A stretch of 64,000 nucleotides of DNA from Jeotgalibaca sp052266715 (GCA_052266715.1 JBQPRB010000002.1), one strand, 5' to 3'. Positions 40,869-50,295 are shown, counted from the first letter of the stretch. The notes: generated by a model not told the origin, from the sequence alone. A program made the numbers and translations.

Positions 40869-43082
40869 ATGCCGAAAAATAAAGATTATACCAAACAAGA
40901 AGTCATAGATTTATGCGCCTCTTATATGAACGGATCCCATGTGGCATTTGTCAAAAAAGCAGCAGATTTTGCAGAAAATGCACACTCCGGACAATTTCGT
41001 AAATCGGGAGAAGAATATTTCATTCATCCGACCCAGGTTGCTGCTATTTTAGCAGAGTTAAAATTAGATCCAGATACAATAGCGACTGGTTTTCTCCATG
41101 ATGTGGTTGAAGATACGGAATATACACTAACTGATATTGAAAATGAATTCTCAGAAACGGTAGCGGTTTTGGTTGATGGCGTTACGAAGTTGGGTAAAAT
41201 TAAGTATCAATCCCATGAAGAACAATTGGCTGAAAATCACCGTAAAATGCTTCTCGCAATGGCGAACGACATACGTATTATCATGGTTAAATTAGCAGAT
41301 AGACTGCATAATATGCGAACATTGAAATTTCATCGTCCTGAAAAACAACGCAGTATCTCTAATGAGACTTTGGAAATTTACGCACCGTTAGCCCATCGAT
41401 TGGGGATTAACAGGATTAAATGGGAATTGGAAGATACCGCTTTGAGGTATCTAAATCCACAACAATACTACCGTATTGTACATTTGATGAATTCCAAGCG
41501 AAACGAACGGGAACAGTATATTAAGGATACAATTGATAAGATTTCTGAATCCATTGACGAATTGAGTATTGAAGCCGATATTTATGGGCGACCAAAACAT
41601 CTGTATTCCATTTATCGAAAAATGAAGGACCAGAAAAAACAATTCAGCGAAATTTACGATTTATTAGCTGTACGAGTGCTGGTGGATTCCATCAAGGACT
41701 GCTATGCAGTATTGGGCGCTATCCATACCAAATGGAAGCCAATGCCCGGTCGTTTCAAAGATTACATTGCTATGCCAAAAGCCAATATGTATCAATCTCT
41801 GCATACCACCGTAATTGGTTCAAAAGGAACACCGATTGAAATACAAATTCGTACCAAGGATATGCATCGGATTGCTGAATTCGGGGTTGCAGCTCACTGG
41901 GCTTATAAAGAAGGTATTTCCAAAAAAGTTGAATCGGATAATTTACAAAGCCAAATCAATTGGTTCCGCGACCTAATAGATTTACAGGATGATTCCCGTA
42001 ATGCAAGTGAATTTGTGGAAAGTGTAAAAGAGGATATTTTTAAGGATAAAGTGTATGTATTTACACCAAAAGGCGATGTAATGGAATTACCAAGTGGCGC
42101 AGGTCCACTTGATTTTGCCTATAACGTCCATACTGAAGTAGGGGATAAAACAATTGGGGCAAAAGTAAATAATAAAATTGTTCCCTTAAACTATAAGCTA
42201 CAAAATGGCGATATTATCGAAATGATGACCTCTCCCAACTCGTTCGGCCCTAGTCGGGACTGGATAAATCTGGTGACGACAAATAAGGCTAAAAATAAAA
42301 TCAAACGTTTCTTCAAACTTCAAGATCGGGAAGTCAACATTGAGAAAGGCCGGGCAATGGTTGAAAAGCAGTTGCATGAACTAGATTTTTCACCCAAGGA
42401 AATTCTAACCAAAGCAGCTTTGAAAGATGCTGCGCAACGTTTTAATATGCCGAGTGAAAATGACATGTACGCGGCGGTTGGGTTCGGAGAATTATCAACT
42501 TTCACACTGGTGAATCGTTTGACTGAAAAAGCGAGAAAAGAGCGAGAAAAGCTCAAACAAGAAGAAGTCATGGAAACAGTCGATCAAAAAGTGACTAAAA
42601 AGGAAAGCTCGAAAATGAAGATACGTCACGAAGGCGGTATCGTCATTGAAGGAGCAGATAATTTACTGATTCGAATAAGCCACTGTTGTAACCCGGTTCC
42701 TGGGGACGAGATTATTGGTTACATAACAAAAGGGCGAGGAATATCAGTCCACCGTAGTGATTGCCCAAATGCCAAGATAACTGATGAAAATGAGAATCGG
42801 TTTATTGAAGTAGAATGGGAAGATCGAGGAAGTGCAAGTATCGATTATGAGACTGAATTAATGGTTGAGGGTTATAATCGCTCTGGATTATTAAATGAAG
42901 TGTTGCATGTCGTCAATTCTACTACTAAAAACCTGACAAGCGTAAATGGAAAAGTAGACAAGAATAAAATTGCGGTAATTACACTTAAAATTGGCATCCA
43001 AAATTTAAGCCAATTGGACAAAATCGTTGATAAAATCAAGAATATTCCGGACGTATATAGCGTCCGGCGTGTGACGTCTTGA
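40869..43082 (+). CDS. relA: Bifunctional (p)ppGpp synthetase/hydrolase (Rel)
   Basis: Long RSH enzyme of 737 residues that makes and degrades (p)ppGpp in the stringent response. The HD hydrolase domain has FIHPTQVAAILAELKLD and TGFLHDVVEDTEYT; the synthetase domain has GRPKHLYSIYRKMKDQ, MPGRFKDYIAMPKANMYQSL and EFGVAAHWAYKEG; a TGS domain (VYVFTPKGDVMELPSGAGPL), a zinc-finger-like region (ISHCCNPVPGDEI) and a C-terminal ACT domain follow. The intact HD signature suggests hydrolase activity. It is followed by dtd, as in Bacillus. Confidence 0.97.
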   Translation: MPKNKDYTKQEVIDLCASYMNGSHVAFVKKAADFAENAHSGQFRKSGEEYFIHPTQVAAILAELKLDPDTIATGFLHDVVEDTEYTLTDIENEFSETVAVLVDGVTKLGKIKYQSHEEQLAENHRKMLLAMANDIRIIMVKLADRLHNMRTLKFHRPEKQRSISNETLEIYAPLAHRLGINRIKWELEDTALRYLNPQQYYRIVHLMNSKRNEREQYIKDTIDKISESIDELSIEADIYGRPKHLYSIYRKMKDQKKQFSEIYDLLAVRVLVDSIKDCYAVLGAIHTKWKPMPGRFKDYIAMPKANMYQSLHTTVIGSKGTPIEIQIRTKDMHRIAEFGVAAHWAYKEGISKKVESDNLQSQINWFRDLIDLQDDSRNASEFVESVKEDIFKDKVYVFTPKGDVMELPSGAGPLDFAYNVHTEVGDKTIGAKVNNKIVPLNYKLQNGDIIEMMTSPNSFGPSRDWINLVTTNKAKNKIKRFFKLQDREVNIEKGRAMVEKQLHELDFSPKEILTKAALKDAAQRFNMPSENDMYAAVGFGELSTFTLVNRLTEKARKEREKLKQEEVMETVDQKVTKKESSKMKIRHEGGIVIEGADNLLIRISHCCNPVPGDEIIGYITKGRGISVHRSDCPNAKITDENENRFIEVEWEDRGSASIDYETELMVEGYNRSGLLNEVLHVVNSTTKNLTSVNGKVDKNKIAVITLKIGIQNLSQLDKIVDKIKNIPDVYSVRRVTS

Positions 43083-43099
43083 TTCGTGGAGGAAATTAG

Positions 43100-43546
43100 A
43101 TGCGTGTAGTCATTCAAAAAGTATCAGAAGCTTCCGTTTCAGTAGATGGGAAAATTCTTGGTTCAATAGACAAAGGCTTTATGCTACTGGTGGGAGTAGG
43201 GCAGGAAGACGATGAAACGGATGTCGCATATTTAGCAAGAAAAATTGCAAATTTAAGAGTGTTTGAAGATAAACAGGGGAAGATGAACCTAGCATTGAAA
43301 GATGTGGGCGGTGCTATTCTTTCAATTTCACAGTTTACTCTTCTAGCCAATACCAAAAAAGGTAACCGCCCGAGTTTTATCGAAGCAGCTGATCCCGAAG
43401 TGGGGGATGCCCTCTATGAGAAATTAAACGCTACTTTAAGGGCTGAAGGATTTGAGGTTCAGACTGGAAAGTTTGGAGCGCATATGCAGGTGCATTTGAT
43501 AAACGATGGTCCTGTTACCATCTTAATAGACAGCAAAAACAAATAA
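43100..43546 (+). CDS. dtd: D-aminoacyl-tRNA deacylase
   Basis: Removes D-amino acids (and Gly) from mischarged tRNAs. The conserved SQFTLLANTKKGNRPSF block and the C-terminal NDGPVTILIDS (Gly-cisPro motif) are present. 148 residues. GGAGG ahead of the ATG, 17 bases after relA. Confidence 0.97.
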   Translation: MRVVIQKVSEASVSVDGKILGSIDKGFMLLVGVGQEDDETDVAYLARKIANLRVFEDKQGKMNLALKDVGGAILSISQFTLLANTKKGNRPSFIEAADPEVGDALYEKLNATLRAEGFEVQTGKFGAHMQVHLINDGPVTILIDSKNK

Positions 43547-43558
43547 GTGTCGGCAACG

Positions 43559-43602
43559 AAAAAACACGCTGAAATCAAAATCTGATTTCAGCGTGTTTTT
43601 TA
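43559..43602. terminator. Bidirectional terminator between dtd and the amidase
   Basis: AACACGCTGAAATCA and TGATTTCAGCGTGTT pair in an 18-bp stem with five-base loop, flanked by A- and T-runs. Serves both converging genes and overlaps the last bases of the amidase gene. Confidence 0.93.
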
Positions 43603-44916
43603 TCGATTAAAATATTCAGTTAAAGCATTAAGGATACTGTCTGCAACCAATTCTTGGTAGTAAGGAGCATTAAATGCCGCAACATCGTCCGGATTACTCA
43701 TATACCCAAGTTCCAATAAAAGAGCTGGCTGGGCATTTTCTCGAAGAACGAGATAATTTCCGAAGCGTGTCCCATTATTTTCCAAAGGCAAATTACTGCC
43801 TAGTTCATCATTTACCAGCTCCGCAATATAGTTATCAGAGTCTGCGTAGTAGTAAGTGGTGGTTCCTGTAGCATAGACGCCTTCCGGTGTGGAATCATAG
43901 TGAATACTGATAAACAAATCAGCACTATGACTGTTACTGATATAAGCACGCTCTTCTAAGGAAATAGAATCATCACCCGTTCTTGTCAGGATAACATTAG
44001 CGCCAACAGCTTCTAATTTTTTGGCGATTATATTTGCTGTATCCATGGTGGCTTGTTTTTCATAAAGATAATCACCTATAGCACCAGGGTCAGCCCCACC
44101 ATGTCCAGGGTCGATGACGATTGTAGCTTCTGACAATGTTGTTGTAATCGCCGGGACAGGTTGTTGGCCGATTGATGATTGATTTTCTACAAGCCAATTT
44201 GCCACATAACCTGTTTGTCCATCTGCTGTTAGGACTTCAACGAAATCACCGCTAGCAGCAACGTATGTGTAGACATCTCCAGCAGAAGCAACTTCGATAA
44301 TGGCATCCTGAAGGGTAGGGCCAGAACGGACGTTAACGCTATCCTGTAAAACAGTAACATTTCCATTCATATCAGTTATCATATTATCACTTGATGTCAT
44401 TTCACTTTCGGCTGGTAATGTACCAGCTGTTATAGTAACAAGTTCAGATAATACCCATGCTGCTTGATTATTGTAATGGATTTGACTCCAGCCGTTTTCT
44501 TCGTAAAGAAGGGTGAACGTTTCACCTGTATTAGCAGTTCCAACAATCTCAGCCTCTTCATTATTTTCCGATCTAACATTTACGGAATTTTCGTTTACGG
44601 TAGCAACCAGGTTTTGTGAGGCTGCAACTTCGGTGTTGTTGATAAGCCAACTTGCAATCCAGCCGATCCGACCATCATCCATACGCACCTTATACCACTC
44701 ATTTTCCTCCGTTAAAATGTTAACCACTGTGCCACCTTGGACTTGTGTCAAAATATCGTAACCGAGGCCAGGGCCAAGTCTAACGTTGACTGTGCTCGCT
44801 TCAACAATAACATTCGTGTAATTTGCCAGCGCTACCGTTCCCAAAGAACCTAAGCCCATAAAGAAAATAACAAGCAATATAAGTATGGTGTTGCGACCTA
44901 TTTGTAACGGTTTCAT
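43600..44916 (-). CDS. SH3b-domain N-acetylmuramoyl-L-alanine amidase (Amidase_3)
   Basis: Secreted or membrane-anchored peptidoglycan amidase of 438 residues. The N-terminal hydrophobic segment (ILILLVIFFMGLGSLGTVAL, about 12-31) is a signal peptide or anchor. Three SH3b repeats follow: VNVRLGPGLGYDILT (about 43-57), VNVRSENNEEAEIVG (about 112-126) and VNVRSGPTLQDAIIE (about 195-209). The zinc amidase domain has VIDPGHGGADPGAIG, ISIHYDS and the catalytic glutamate in LLLELGYMSN. ATG 44916 follows AAGGGGG. It probably acts in cell separation; this location, between dtd and hisS, is common in lactobacilli and enterococci. Confidence 0.93.
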   Translation of the reverse strand: MKPLQIGRNTILILLVIFFMGLGSLGTVALANYTNVIVEASTVNVRLGPGLGYDILTQVQGGTVVNILTEENEWYKVRMDDGRIGWIASWLINNTEVAASQNLVATVNENSVNVRSENNEEAEIVGTANTGETFTLLYEENGWSQIHYNNQAAWVLSELVTITAGTLPAESEMTSSDNMITDMNGNVTVLQDSVNVRSGPTLQDAIIEVASAGDVYTYVAASGDFVEVLTADGQTGYVANWLVENQSSIGQQPVPAITTTLSEATIVIDPGHGGADPGAIGDYLYEKQATMDTANIIAKKLEAVGANVILTRTGDDSISLEERAYISNSHSADLFISIHYDSTPEGVYATGTTTYYYADSDNYIAELVNDELGSNLPLENNGTRFGNYLVLRENAQPALLLELGYMSNPDDVAAFNAPYYQELVADSILNALTEYFNR

Positions 44917-44950
44917 TTTCGACCCCCTTCACATCATATATCTAACCATT

Positions 44951-44980
44951 ATTATAGCAAATCTTAGAATTGATATGCAA
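44951..44980 (-). promoter_or_regulatory. Promoter of the amidase gene
   Basis: On the reverse strand: TTGCAT (44980-44975), 18-bp spacer, and extended TGCTATAAT with -10 at 44956-44951. Confidence 0.7.
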
Positions 44981-45014
44981 AATCTTTTCAAAGAAAATGC
45001 AACTTCATTTTACC

Positions 45015-45044
45015 TTGACAAAAAGATACAAATCTTGTATCTTT
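45015..45044 (+). promoter_or_regulatory. hisS-aspS promoter with overlapping perfect palindrome
   Basis: TTGACA (45015-45020) is followed one base later by the arms AAAGATACAA (45022-45031) and TTGTATCTTT (45035-45044), a perfect 10-bp inverted repeat with a 3-base centre. A weak -10 (TATCTT, 45038-45043) at 17 bp lies inside the right arm. The palindrome therefore sits between -35 and -10, as an operator would. Confidence 0.65.
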
Positions 45045-45049
45045 AGTTT

Positions 45050-45281
45050 ATTATTTTTCCGATGAAGACCGAAGTAGAATTAATTTGATTGCCTAGAGAG
45101 AGTGAGCCGTGGCTGAAAGCTTATTCCATAGAATTTTTTTGAAAGACAGGTCGGAGGATTGGTAGTTAAAAGCTACCACGCTGCAGGCGTTACTTGCAAG
45201 AGGAGAGCAAAAGCTCTCGAACAAAGGTGGTACCGCGTCCTCGAAACGTCCTTTCCCGTGTGGGAGAAGGGCTATTTTTTT
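45050..45281 (+). ncRNA. T-box riboswitch of hisS-aspS with an Asp (GAC) specifier
   Basis: Stem I base GACC/GGTC, with AGTA on the left and GAA-A-GAC-A on the right, places the specifier GAC at 45145-45147, an Asp codon. The stem GAGAGC/GCTCTC precedes the T-box AAAGGTGGTACCGCG (45223-45237). The terminator CCTTTCCC-GTGT-GGGAGAAGG is followed by a T-run. Layout matches the Arg and Gly T-boxes in this window, where the codon also follows GAA plus one base. Confidence 0.88.
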
Positions 45282-45325
45282 ATGAAAAAATGGAAAATGA
45301 AAAGTATGATTAAGGAGAGATAGAT

Positions 45326-46645
45326 ATGATCCAAAAGCCGAAAGGAACAGCCGATATTTTTCTGGATGAAATGAAAATCTGGCACTATATCGAAGAAACC
45401 GCAAGAATTTTGATGCACGATTATCAATTTTCTGAAATTCGGACACCGATGTTTGAAAGCTACGATTTATTCTCGCGTAGTGTGGGAGATACGAGTGACA
45501 TTGTCTCCAAGGAGATGTATGTCTTCGAAGATAAAGCCAATCGTCAATTGGCCCTTAAACCTGAAGGGACAGCACCAATCGTACGTGCCTATGTTGAAAA
45601 TAAATTATACGGACCAGAGTTTCCGAAACCGATGAAATTGTATTACTTAAGCCCGATGTTCCGTTACGAACGTCCGCAGAGTGGTCGTAGTCGTCAATTT
45701 CACCAACTTGGTGTAGAAGTGATTGGAAGTACAAACCCTGCAGTGGACGTTGAAACAATGGCGCTTGCCTGGGATTTGTTGAAAGAAATTGGCGTAAAGG
45801 ACATCAAGCTCGTCATTAATTCGTTGGGCCGTAAAGAAGAACGTTTAAAATTCCGTGAAGCTTTAATTGCCTTTCTGGAGCCACATTTTGATGATTTGAG
45901 TGAAGATTCCAAAACACGTCTCCATCAAAATCCGCTTCGGGTATTAGACAGTAAAGACAAACGCGATAAAGAAATCATAGTTGGAGCGCCAAGTATTCTA
46001 GATTTCTTATCTGAAGAATCACAGGCTCACTTTGATGCTGTCCAGTTAATGCTAAAAGAGTTAAATATTCCATTTGAAATCGACAGCAACATGGTTCGGG
46101 GATTAGATTATTATCAAGATACTATTTTCGAAATTATGACTACATCTAAAGTGTTCGGAGCTGAAACGACTATCTGTGGTGGTGGTCGCTATGACGGTCT
46201 GATTGAAGAAATCGGCGGCCCGAGTGATCCTGGTTTTGGATTCGGCCTAGGTTTGGAACGTTTGGTTTTAATGATCCAAAAACAAGAAATCGAAATCCCT
46301 GAATTATCAGAACTGGATGTATATATTGTTGGCATGGGTGAAAATACGAACGTAGTCACATTGAAAATGGCGCAAGCCATTCGTTCTGCTGGTTATTCAT
46401 GTGACCGGGATTACATGGACCGTAAAGTAAAAGCCCAATTCCGTACCGCTTCGCGCAATGGGGCAAAAGTCGTTATTACAATCGGTGACGATGAATTAGC
46501 TAAACAAACAGCTAAGCTTAAAGTAATGTCCAGCGGAAAAGAAATTTCTGTATCATTTGCTGATATCTATGCAAACTTTGAAACAGTTTATAATACTAGC
46601 ACAGCCGATATGACAGCTTTTGAAGAGTTTTTCGGCAAAGAGTAA
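45326..46645 (+). CDS. hisS: Histidyl-tRNA synthetase
   Basis: Class II synthetase charging tRNA-His. It has QKPKGTADIF at the start, motif 2 FRYERPQSGRSRQFHQLGVE, the HisA-type LDYYQDTIFEIM, and CGGGRYDGL and GFGLGLERLV (motif 3). The C-terminal anticodon domain runs from about residue 325. 439 residues with GGAGAG ahead. Confidence 0.97.
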   Translation: MIQKPKGTADIFLDEMKIWHYIEETARILMHDYQFSEIRTPMFESYDLFSRSVGDTSDIVSKEMYVFEDKANRQLALKPEGTAPIVRAYVENKLYGPEFPKPMKLYYLSPMFRYERPQSGRSRQFHQLGVEVIGSTNPAVDVETMALAWDLLKEIGVKDIKLVINSLGRKEERLKFREALIAFLEPHFDDLSEDSKTRLHQNPLRVLDSKDKRDKEIIVGAPSILDFLSEESQAHFDAVQLMLKELNIPFEIDSNMVRGLDYYQDTIFEIMTTSKVFGAETTICGGGRYDGLIEEIGGPSDPGFGFGLGLERLVLMIQKQEIEIPELSELDVYIVGMGENTNVVTLKMAQAIRSAGYSCDRDYMDRKVKAQFRTASRNGAKVVITIGDDELAKQTAKLKVMSSGKEISVSFADIYANFETVYNTSTADMTAFEEFFGKE

Positions 46646-46669
46646 CCCCAGAATTAAGGAGTGAATGAA

Positions 46670-48436
46670 ATGAGTAAAAGAACTGAATATTGTGGCCTTG
46701 TTAAAGAAGAATACATCGGCCAAGAAATTACTGTAAAAGGATGGATTAACCGCCGTCGTGATTTAGGTGGATTAATTTTCATCCATTTACGTGACCGTGA
46801 AGGAATTATGCAGATTGTATTCAATCAAGAAAAAGACGCAAAGCTATTCGAATTAGCTGAAAGCATGCGCCATGAATACATTATCGAAGCGACTGGTAAA
46901 GTCGTAAAACGGGAAGAAGATCAAATTAACCCGAATATTAAAACAGGAACCATCGAATTGGATGTAACGGATGCCAAAATTCTGGCTAAAGCTAAAACGC
47001 CGCCTTTTACAATCGATGATGACCAACCAGTCACTGATGAGCTTCGTATGAAGTATCGCTATCTGGATTTGCGTAAAGAAAGAATGTTGAATAACTTAAA
47101 ATTACGCCACAAAACGACGCACGCTATCCGTAATTATTTGGATGAGGCTGCATTCATGGATATTGAAACACCTTATTTGACGAAGTCAACGCCTGAAGGG
47201 GCACGTGACTATGTCGTCCCATCACGTGTTTATCCTGGTAGCTTTTATGCTTTGCCCCAATCCCCACAATTATTCAAACAACTTTTGATGGGAGCAGGAA
47301 TTGACCGTTATTACCAAATCGTACGTTGTTTCCGTGATGAAGATTTACGTGGCGACAGACAACCAGAATTCACGCAAGTTGACTTGGAAACAAGCTTCCT
47401 ATCAGCTGAAGAAATTCAAACACTTACTGAAGGTATGATGCAGAAAGTCGTCAAAGATACATTGGGACTTGATATACCTGTGCCATTCCCTCGTATGTCA
47501 TATGATGAAGCGATGAACCGTTTTGGATCTGACAAACCGGATACACGTTTTGGTTTAGAGTTGATTGATTTACAAGAGTTTGCTGAACATACAAGCTTCA
47601 ATGTCTTCAAACAGGCCTTGGCAAATGGCGGACAGGTTAAAGGCTTGAACTTAAAAGGTAAAGCTGATAACTACTCCCGTAAAGATATGGATGGCTTGAC
47701 CGACTACATCAAACAATATGGTGCCAAAGGCCTTGCATGGGTAAAAGTAACAGAAGAAGGTTTGAATGGTGCTGTTGCTAAGTTCTTTGCTGACGATAGT
47801 GATGCGCTTATTGCAGCTATGGATGCTGCACCGGGAGATTTACTGATGTTTGTAGCAGATAAGAAAGAGATAGTAGCCCAATCACTAGGAGAATTACGAT
47901 TGAAATTCGGTCGAGAATTCGATATGATCGACCAATCGAAATTGGATTTCCTGTGGGTTGTTGACTGGCCACTTCTTGAATACGATGAAGATGAGAAGCG
48001 TTATGTAGCCCTTCACCATCCATTCACGCGTCCTAAAGAAGAAGACGTAGCGTTAATGGCTGAACACCCAGAACAAGTCCGTGCTCAAGCTTATGATATT
48101 GTCTTGAACGGTTATGAAATCGGTGGTGGTTCGCTACGAATCAATACACGTGAAATGCAAGAAAAAATGTTTGGTGTTCTAGGGTTCACGCCTGAAGAAG
48201 CGGAAGAACAATTTGGCTTCTTGTTAGGAGCATTTGATTATGGCTTCCCGCCACATGGTGGTTTAGCACTTGGTTTAGATCGTTTGGTTATGATTTTAGC
48301 GGGAGAAAACAATATTCGTGAAGTCATTGCCTTCCCTAAAAACGGTAAAGCATTTGATCCAATGACGCATGCTCCATCAGAAGTCAGTGGTCAACAATTA
48401 AATGAATTGAGTCTGCGCCTAACGGTTGAAGACTAA
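46670..48436 (+). CDS. aspS: Aspartyl-tRNA synthetase
   Basis: Class II synthetase of the bacterial type, 588 residues. An OB anticodon domain (VKGWINRRRDLGGLIFIHLRD) is followed by the catalytic core with DIETPYLTKSTPEGARDYVV, FRDEDLRGDRQPEFTQVDLE, the bacterial GAD insertion and the C-terminal GGLALGLDRLVM (motif 3). ATG 46670 is preferred to GTG 46661, which lies within the AAGGAG region. Whether it also charges tRNA-Asn is not evident. Confidence 0.97.
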   Translation: MSKRTEYCGLVKEEYIGQEITVKGWINRRRDLGGLIFIHLRDREGIMQIVFNQEKDAKLFELAESMRHEYIIEATGKVVKREEDQINPNIKTGTIELDVTDAKILAKAKTPPFTIDDDQPVTDELRMKYRYLDLRKERMLNNLKLRHKTTHAIRNYLDEAAFMDIETPYLTKSTPEGARDYVVPSRVYPGSFYALPQSPQLFKQLLMGAGIDRYYQIVRCFRDEDLRGDRQPEFTQVDLETSFLSAEEIQTLTEGMMQKVVKDTLGLDIPVPFPRMSYDEAMNRFGSDKPDTRFGLELIDLQEFAEHTSFNVFKQALANGGQVKGLNLKGKADNYSRKDMDGLTDYIKQYGAKGLAWVKVTEEGLNGAVAKFFADDSDALIAAMDAAPGDLLMFVADKKEIVAQSLGELRLKFGREFDMIDQSKLDFLWVVDWPLLEYDEDEKRYVALHHPFTRPKEEDVALMAEHPEQVRAQAYDIVLNGYEIGGGSLRINTREMQEKMFGVLGFTPEEAEEQFGFLLGAFDYGFPPHGGLALGLDRLVMILAGENNIREVIAFPKNGKAFDPMTHAPSEVSGQQLNELSLRLTVED

Positions 48437-48451
48437 AGACTAATATAAAAA

Positions 48452-48485
48452 AGGGCTCTATGTTACAATCGTAATATAGAGCCCT
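48452..48485 (+). terminator. Hairpin terminator after aspS
   Basis: AGGGCTCTATGTTAC and GTAATATAGAGCCCT form a 15-bp stem (one G-T pair) with loop AATC, flanked by an A-run and AATTTATT. Confidence 0.78.
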
Positions 48486-48506
48486 AATTTATTGGAGGAA
48501 TTTAGT

Positions 48507-49400
48507 ATGTTAAAAATTGGTTCACATGTTTCAATGGGTGGAAAGAAAATGTTATTAGGTTCAGCGGAAGAAGCTTTTTCTTACGGATCATCAACTTTCA
48601 TGATATACACAGGCGCACCTCAAAATACACGTCGAAAAAATATAGATGATATGAATATTCCAGCGGGAATGGAATTTATGGCAGATAATGGCTTAGTGGA
48701 ATTAATTGTCCATGCACCTTATATTATTAATTTAGGCAATACTGAAAAACCTGATCATTTTGAGTTCGCCATTGGTTTTCTGCGCGAAGAAATAGTGAGA
48801 GCACAGGCGCTAGGCGCCAAACAAATCACGATGCACCCTGGTTCACATGTAGGGGCCGGTTCAGAAAAAGGAATTGCTCAAATTATCAAAGGTTTGAATG
48901 AAGTGTTGGAAACAAATCAAACTGCTCAAATTGCTTTGGAAACGATGGCGGGTAAAGGCACGGAAATTGGGCGGACATTTGAAGAATTGGCAGCTATCAT
49001 AGCTGGTGTGACACATAATGAAAAATTGTCCGTGACGTTGGATACTTGTCATATACACGACGCTGGCTATAATGTTCAGGATGATTTCGATGGCGTGTTA
49101 GAAGAATTTGATCGGATCATAGGACTGGATCGTCTAAAAGTCATCCATATCAATGATTCAAAAAACGAATTAGGGGCTCACAAAGACCGACACGCTAATA
49201 TTGGTCAAGGCTATATTGGTTTTGAAGCACTAAACAAAATAGTCCACCACCCACAATTGGTTGATTTGCCAAAAATATTGGAAACGCCATATGTAGGGGA
49301 AGACAAGAAAAATAAAAAAGCACCTTACAAATTTGAAATAGAGATGTTTAAAACACAAAAATTGAATCCTAATCTAATGGCAGATATTCTGAACTCATGA
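48507..49400 (+). CDS. nfo: Deoxyribonuclease IV (AP endonuclease)
   Basis: Zinc TIM-barrel endonuclease for abasic-site repair. It contains IGSHVSMGGKKML, VHAPYIINLGN, MHPGSHVGAGSEKG, IALETMAGKG, VTLDTCHIHDAGYN and VIHINDSKNELGAHKDRHAN, the family signatures with the zinc ligands. 297 residues. ATG 48507 follows TGGAGG. It stops directly against the converging PPDK regulator gene. Confidence 0.97.
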   Translation: MLKIGSHVSMGGKKMLLGSAEEAFSYGSSTFMIYTGAPQNTRRKNIDDMNIPAGMEFMADNGLVELIVHAPYIINLGNTEKPDHFEFAIGFLREEIVRAQALGAKQITMHPGSHVGAGSEKGIAQIIKGLNEVLETNQTAQIALETMAGKGTEIGRTFEELAAIIAGVTHNEKLSVTLDTCHIHDAGYNVQDDFDGVLEEFDRIIGLDRLKVIHINDSKNELGAHKDRHANIGQGYIGFEALNKIVHHPQLVDLPKILETPYVGEDKKNKKAPYKFEIEMFKTQKLNPNLMADILNS

Positions 49401-50210
49401 TTAGTCAGCCAAAATATTTTGCAGGATAATTTCCGCAGTTTCTTCGATTGAACGATGGGCTACATTTATGACCGAACAGCCCAATTTTTGATAGAGATCC
49501 ATGGCGAAGTCAATCTCTTCCTGGATGCGGGCAGAATTTGTATAAACAGTTTCCGCTGGAAGTCCATAAGCCAACATCCGTTCACGGCGGAAATTTGTCA
49601 AAGTTTCAATGTTATTTGTTAAACCAACAATTTTTTTGGGGTTAACTTCCCATAATTCTTCAGGAATAGAAGCTTCCGGTAATATGGGCAAATTGGCGAC
49701 TTTAACATTTTTATTAGCAAGAAACATTGAAAGTGGCGTTTTAGAAGTACGAGAGATGCCTAATAGTACCAAATCGGCTTCGAGAAGGCCTTTTGCATCT
49801 TTTCCATCATCATATTTCACCGCAAATTCAATGGCACTGATACGATTGAAGTATTCATCATCAAGGCGGTGTAAAGCTCCAGCACGTTTTGTGGGCTTTT
49901 CTTTTGTCTGTATAGAGATGTCATCTACCAAGCTTCTTAAAATATCATGGCATCTTAAATTTTCTTTATCACAAAATTCGGCTGTTTGGTTGCTTAAATC
50001 ATCAACTACTAATGTATGGATAATAATTCCCTCTTTTGCCTTGGCTTCCAGCAAAATTTCTTGCAAATCTTCCGCATTTCTGATAAAAGGATAAGGGTGC
50101 AAAACAGCATTGACAGTTGGGAACTGAGATAAAACGGCTTGAAGTACTTTTCGGGCAGTTTCTCCCACGGAATCGGAAATTATAAAAAAATGAATAGACT
50201 CTTGATTCAT
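49401..50210 (-). CDS. Pyruvate, phosphate dikinase regulatory protein (kinase/pyrophosphorylase, DUF299)
   Basis: DUF299 protein that both phosphorylates (with ADP) and dephosphorylates PPDK or PEP synthetase. N-terminal FIISDSVGETARKVLQAVL and the P-loop GISRTSKTPLSMFLANK are diagnostic; PTKRAGALHRLDDEYFNRI is conserved too. 269 residues. Related to Bacillus YqfL, and both it and nfo/zur genes cluster in Bacillus. No PPDK gene is in this window. Confidence 0.93.
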   Translation of the reverse strand: MNQESIHFFIISDSVGETARKVLQAVLSQFPTVNAVLHPYPFIRNAEDLQEILLEAKAKEGIIIHTLVVDDLSNQTAEFCDKENLRCHDILRSLVDDISIQTKEKPTKRAGALHRLDDEYFNRISAIEFAVKYDDGKDAKGLLEADLVLLGISRTSKTPLSMFLANKNVKVANLPILPEASIPEELWEVNPKKIVGLTNNIETLTNFRRERMLAYGLPAETVYTNSARIQEEIDFAMDLYQKLGCSVINVAHRSIEETAEIILQNILAD

Positions 50211-50295
50211 TGTTATACCTCATTTTCTGATTAATCAAATTATAATTTAAATATACTATAGTAAGCTTTTAATTAACAGTGAAAGGGGGATTTAC

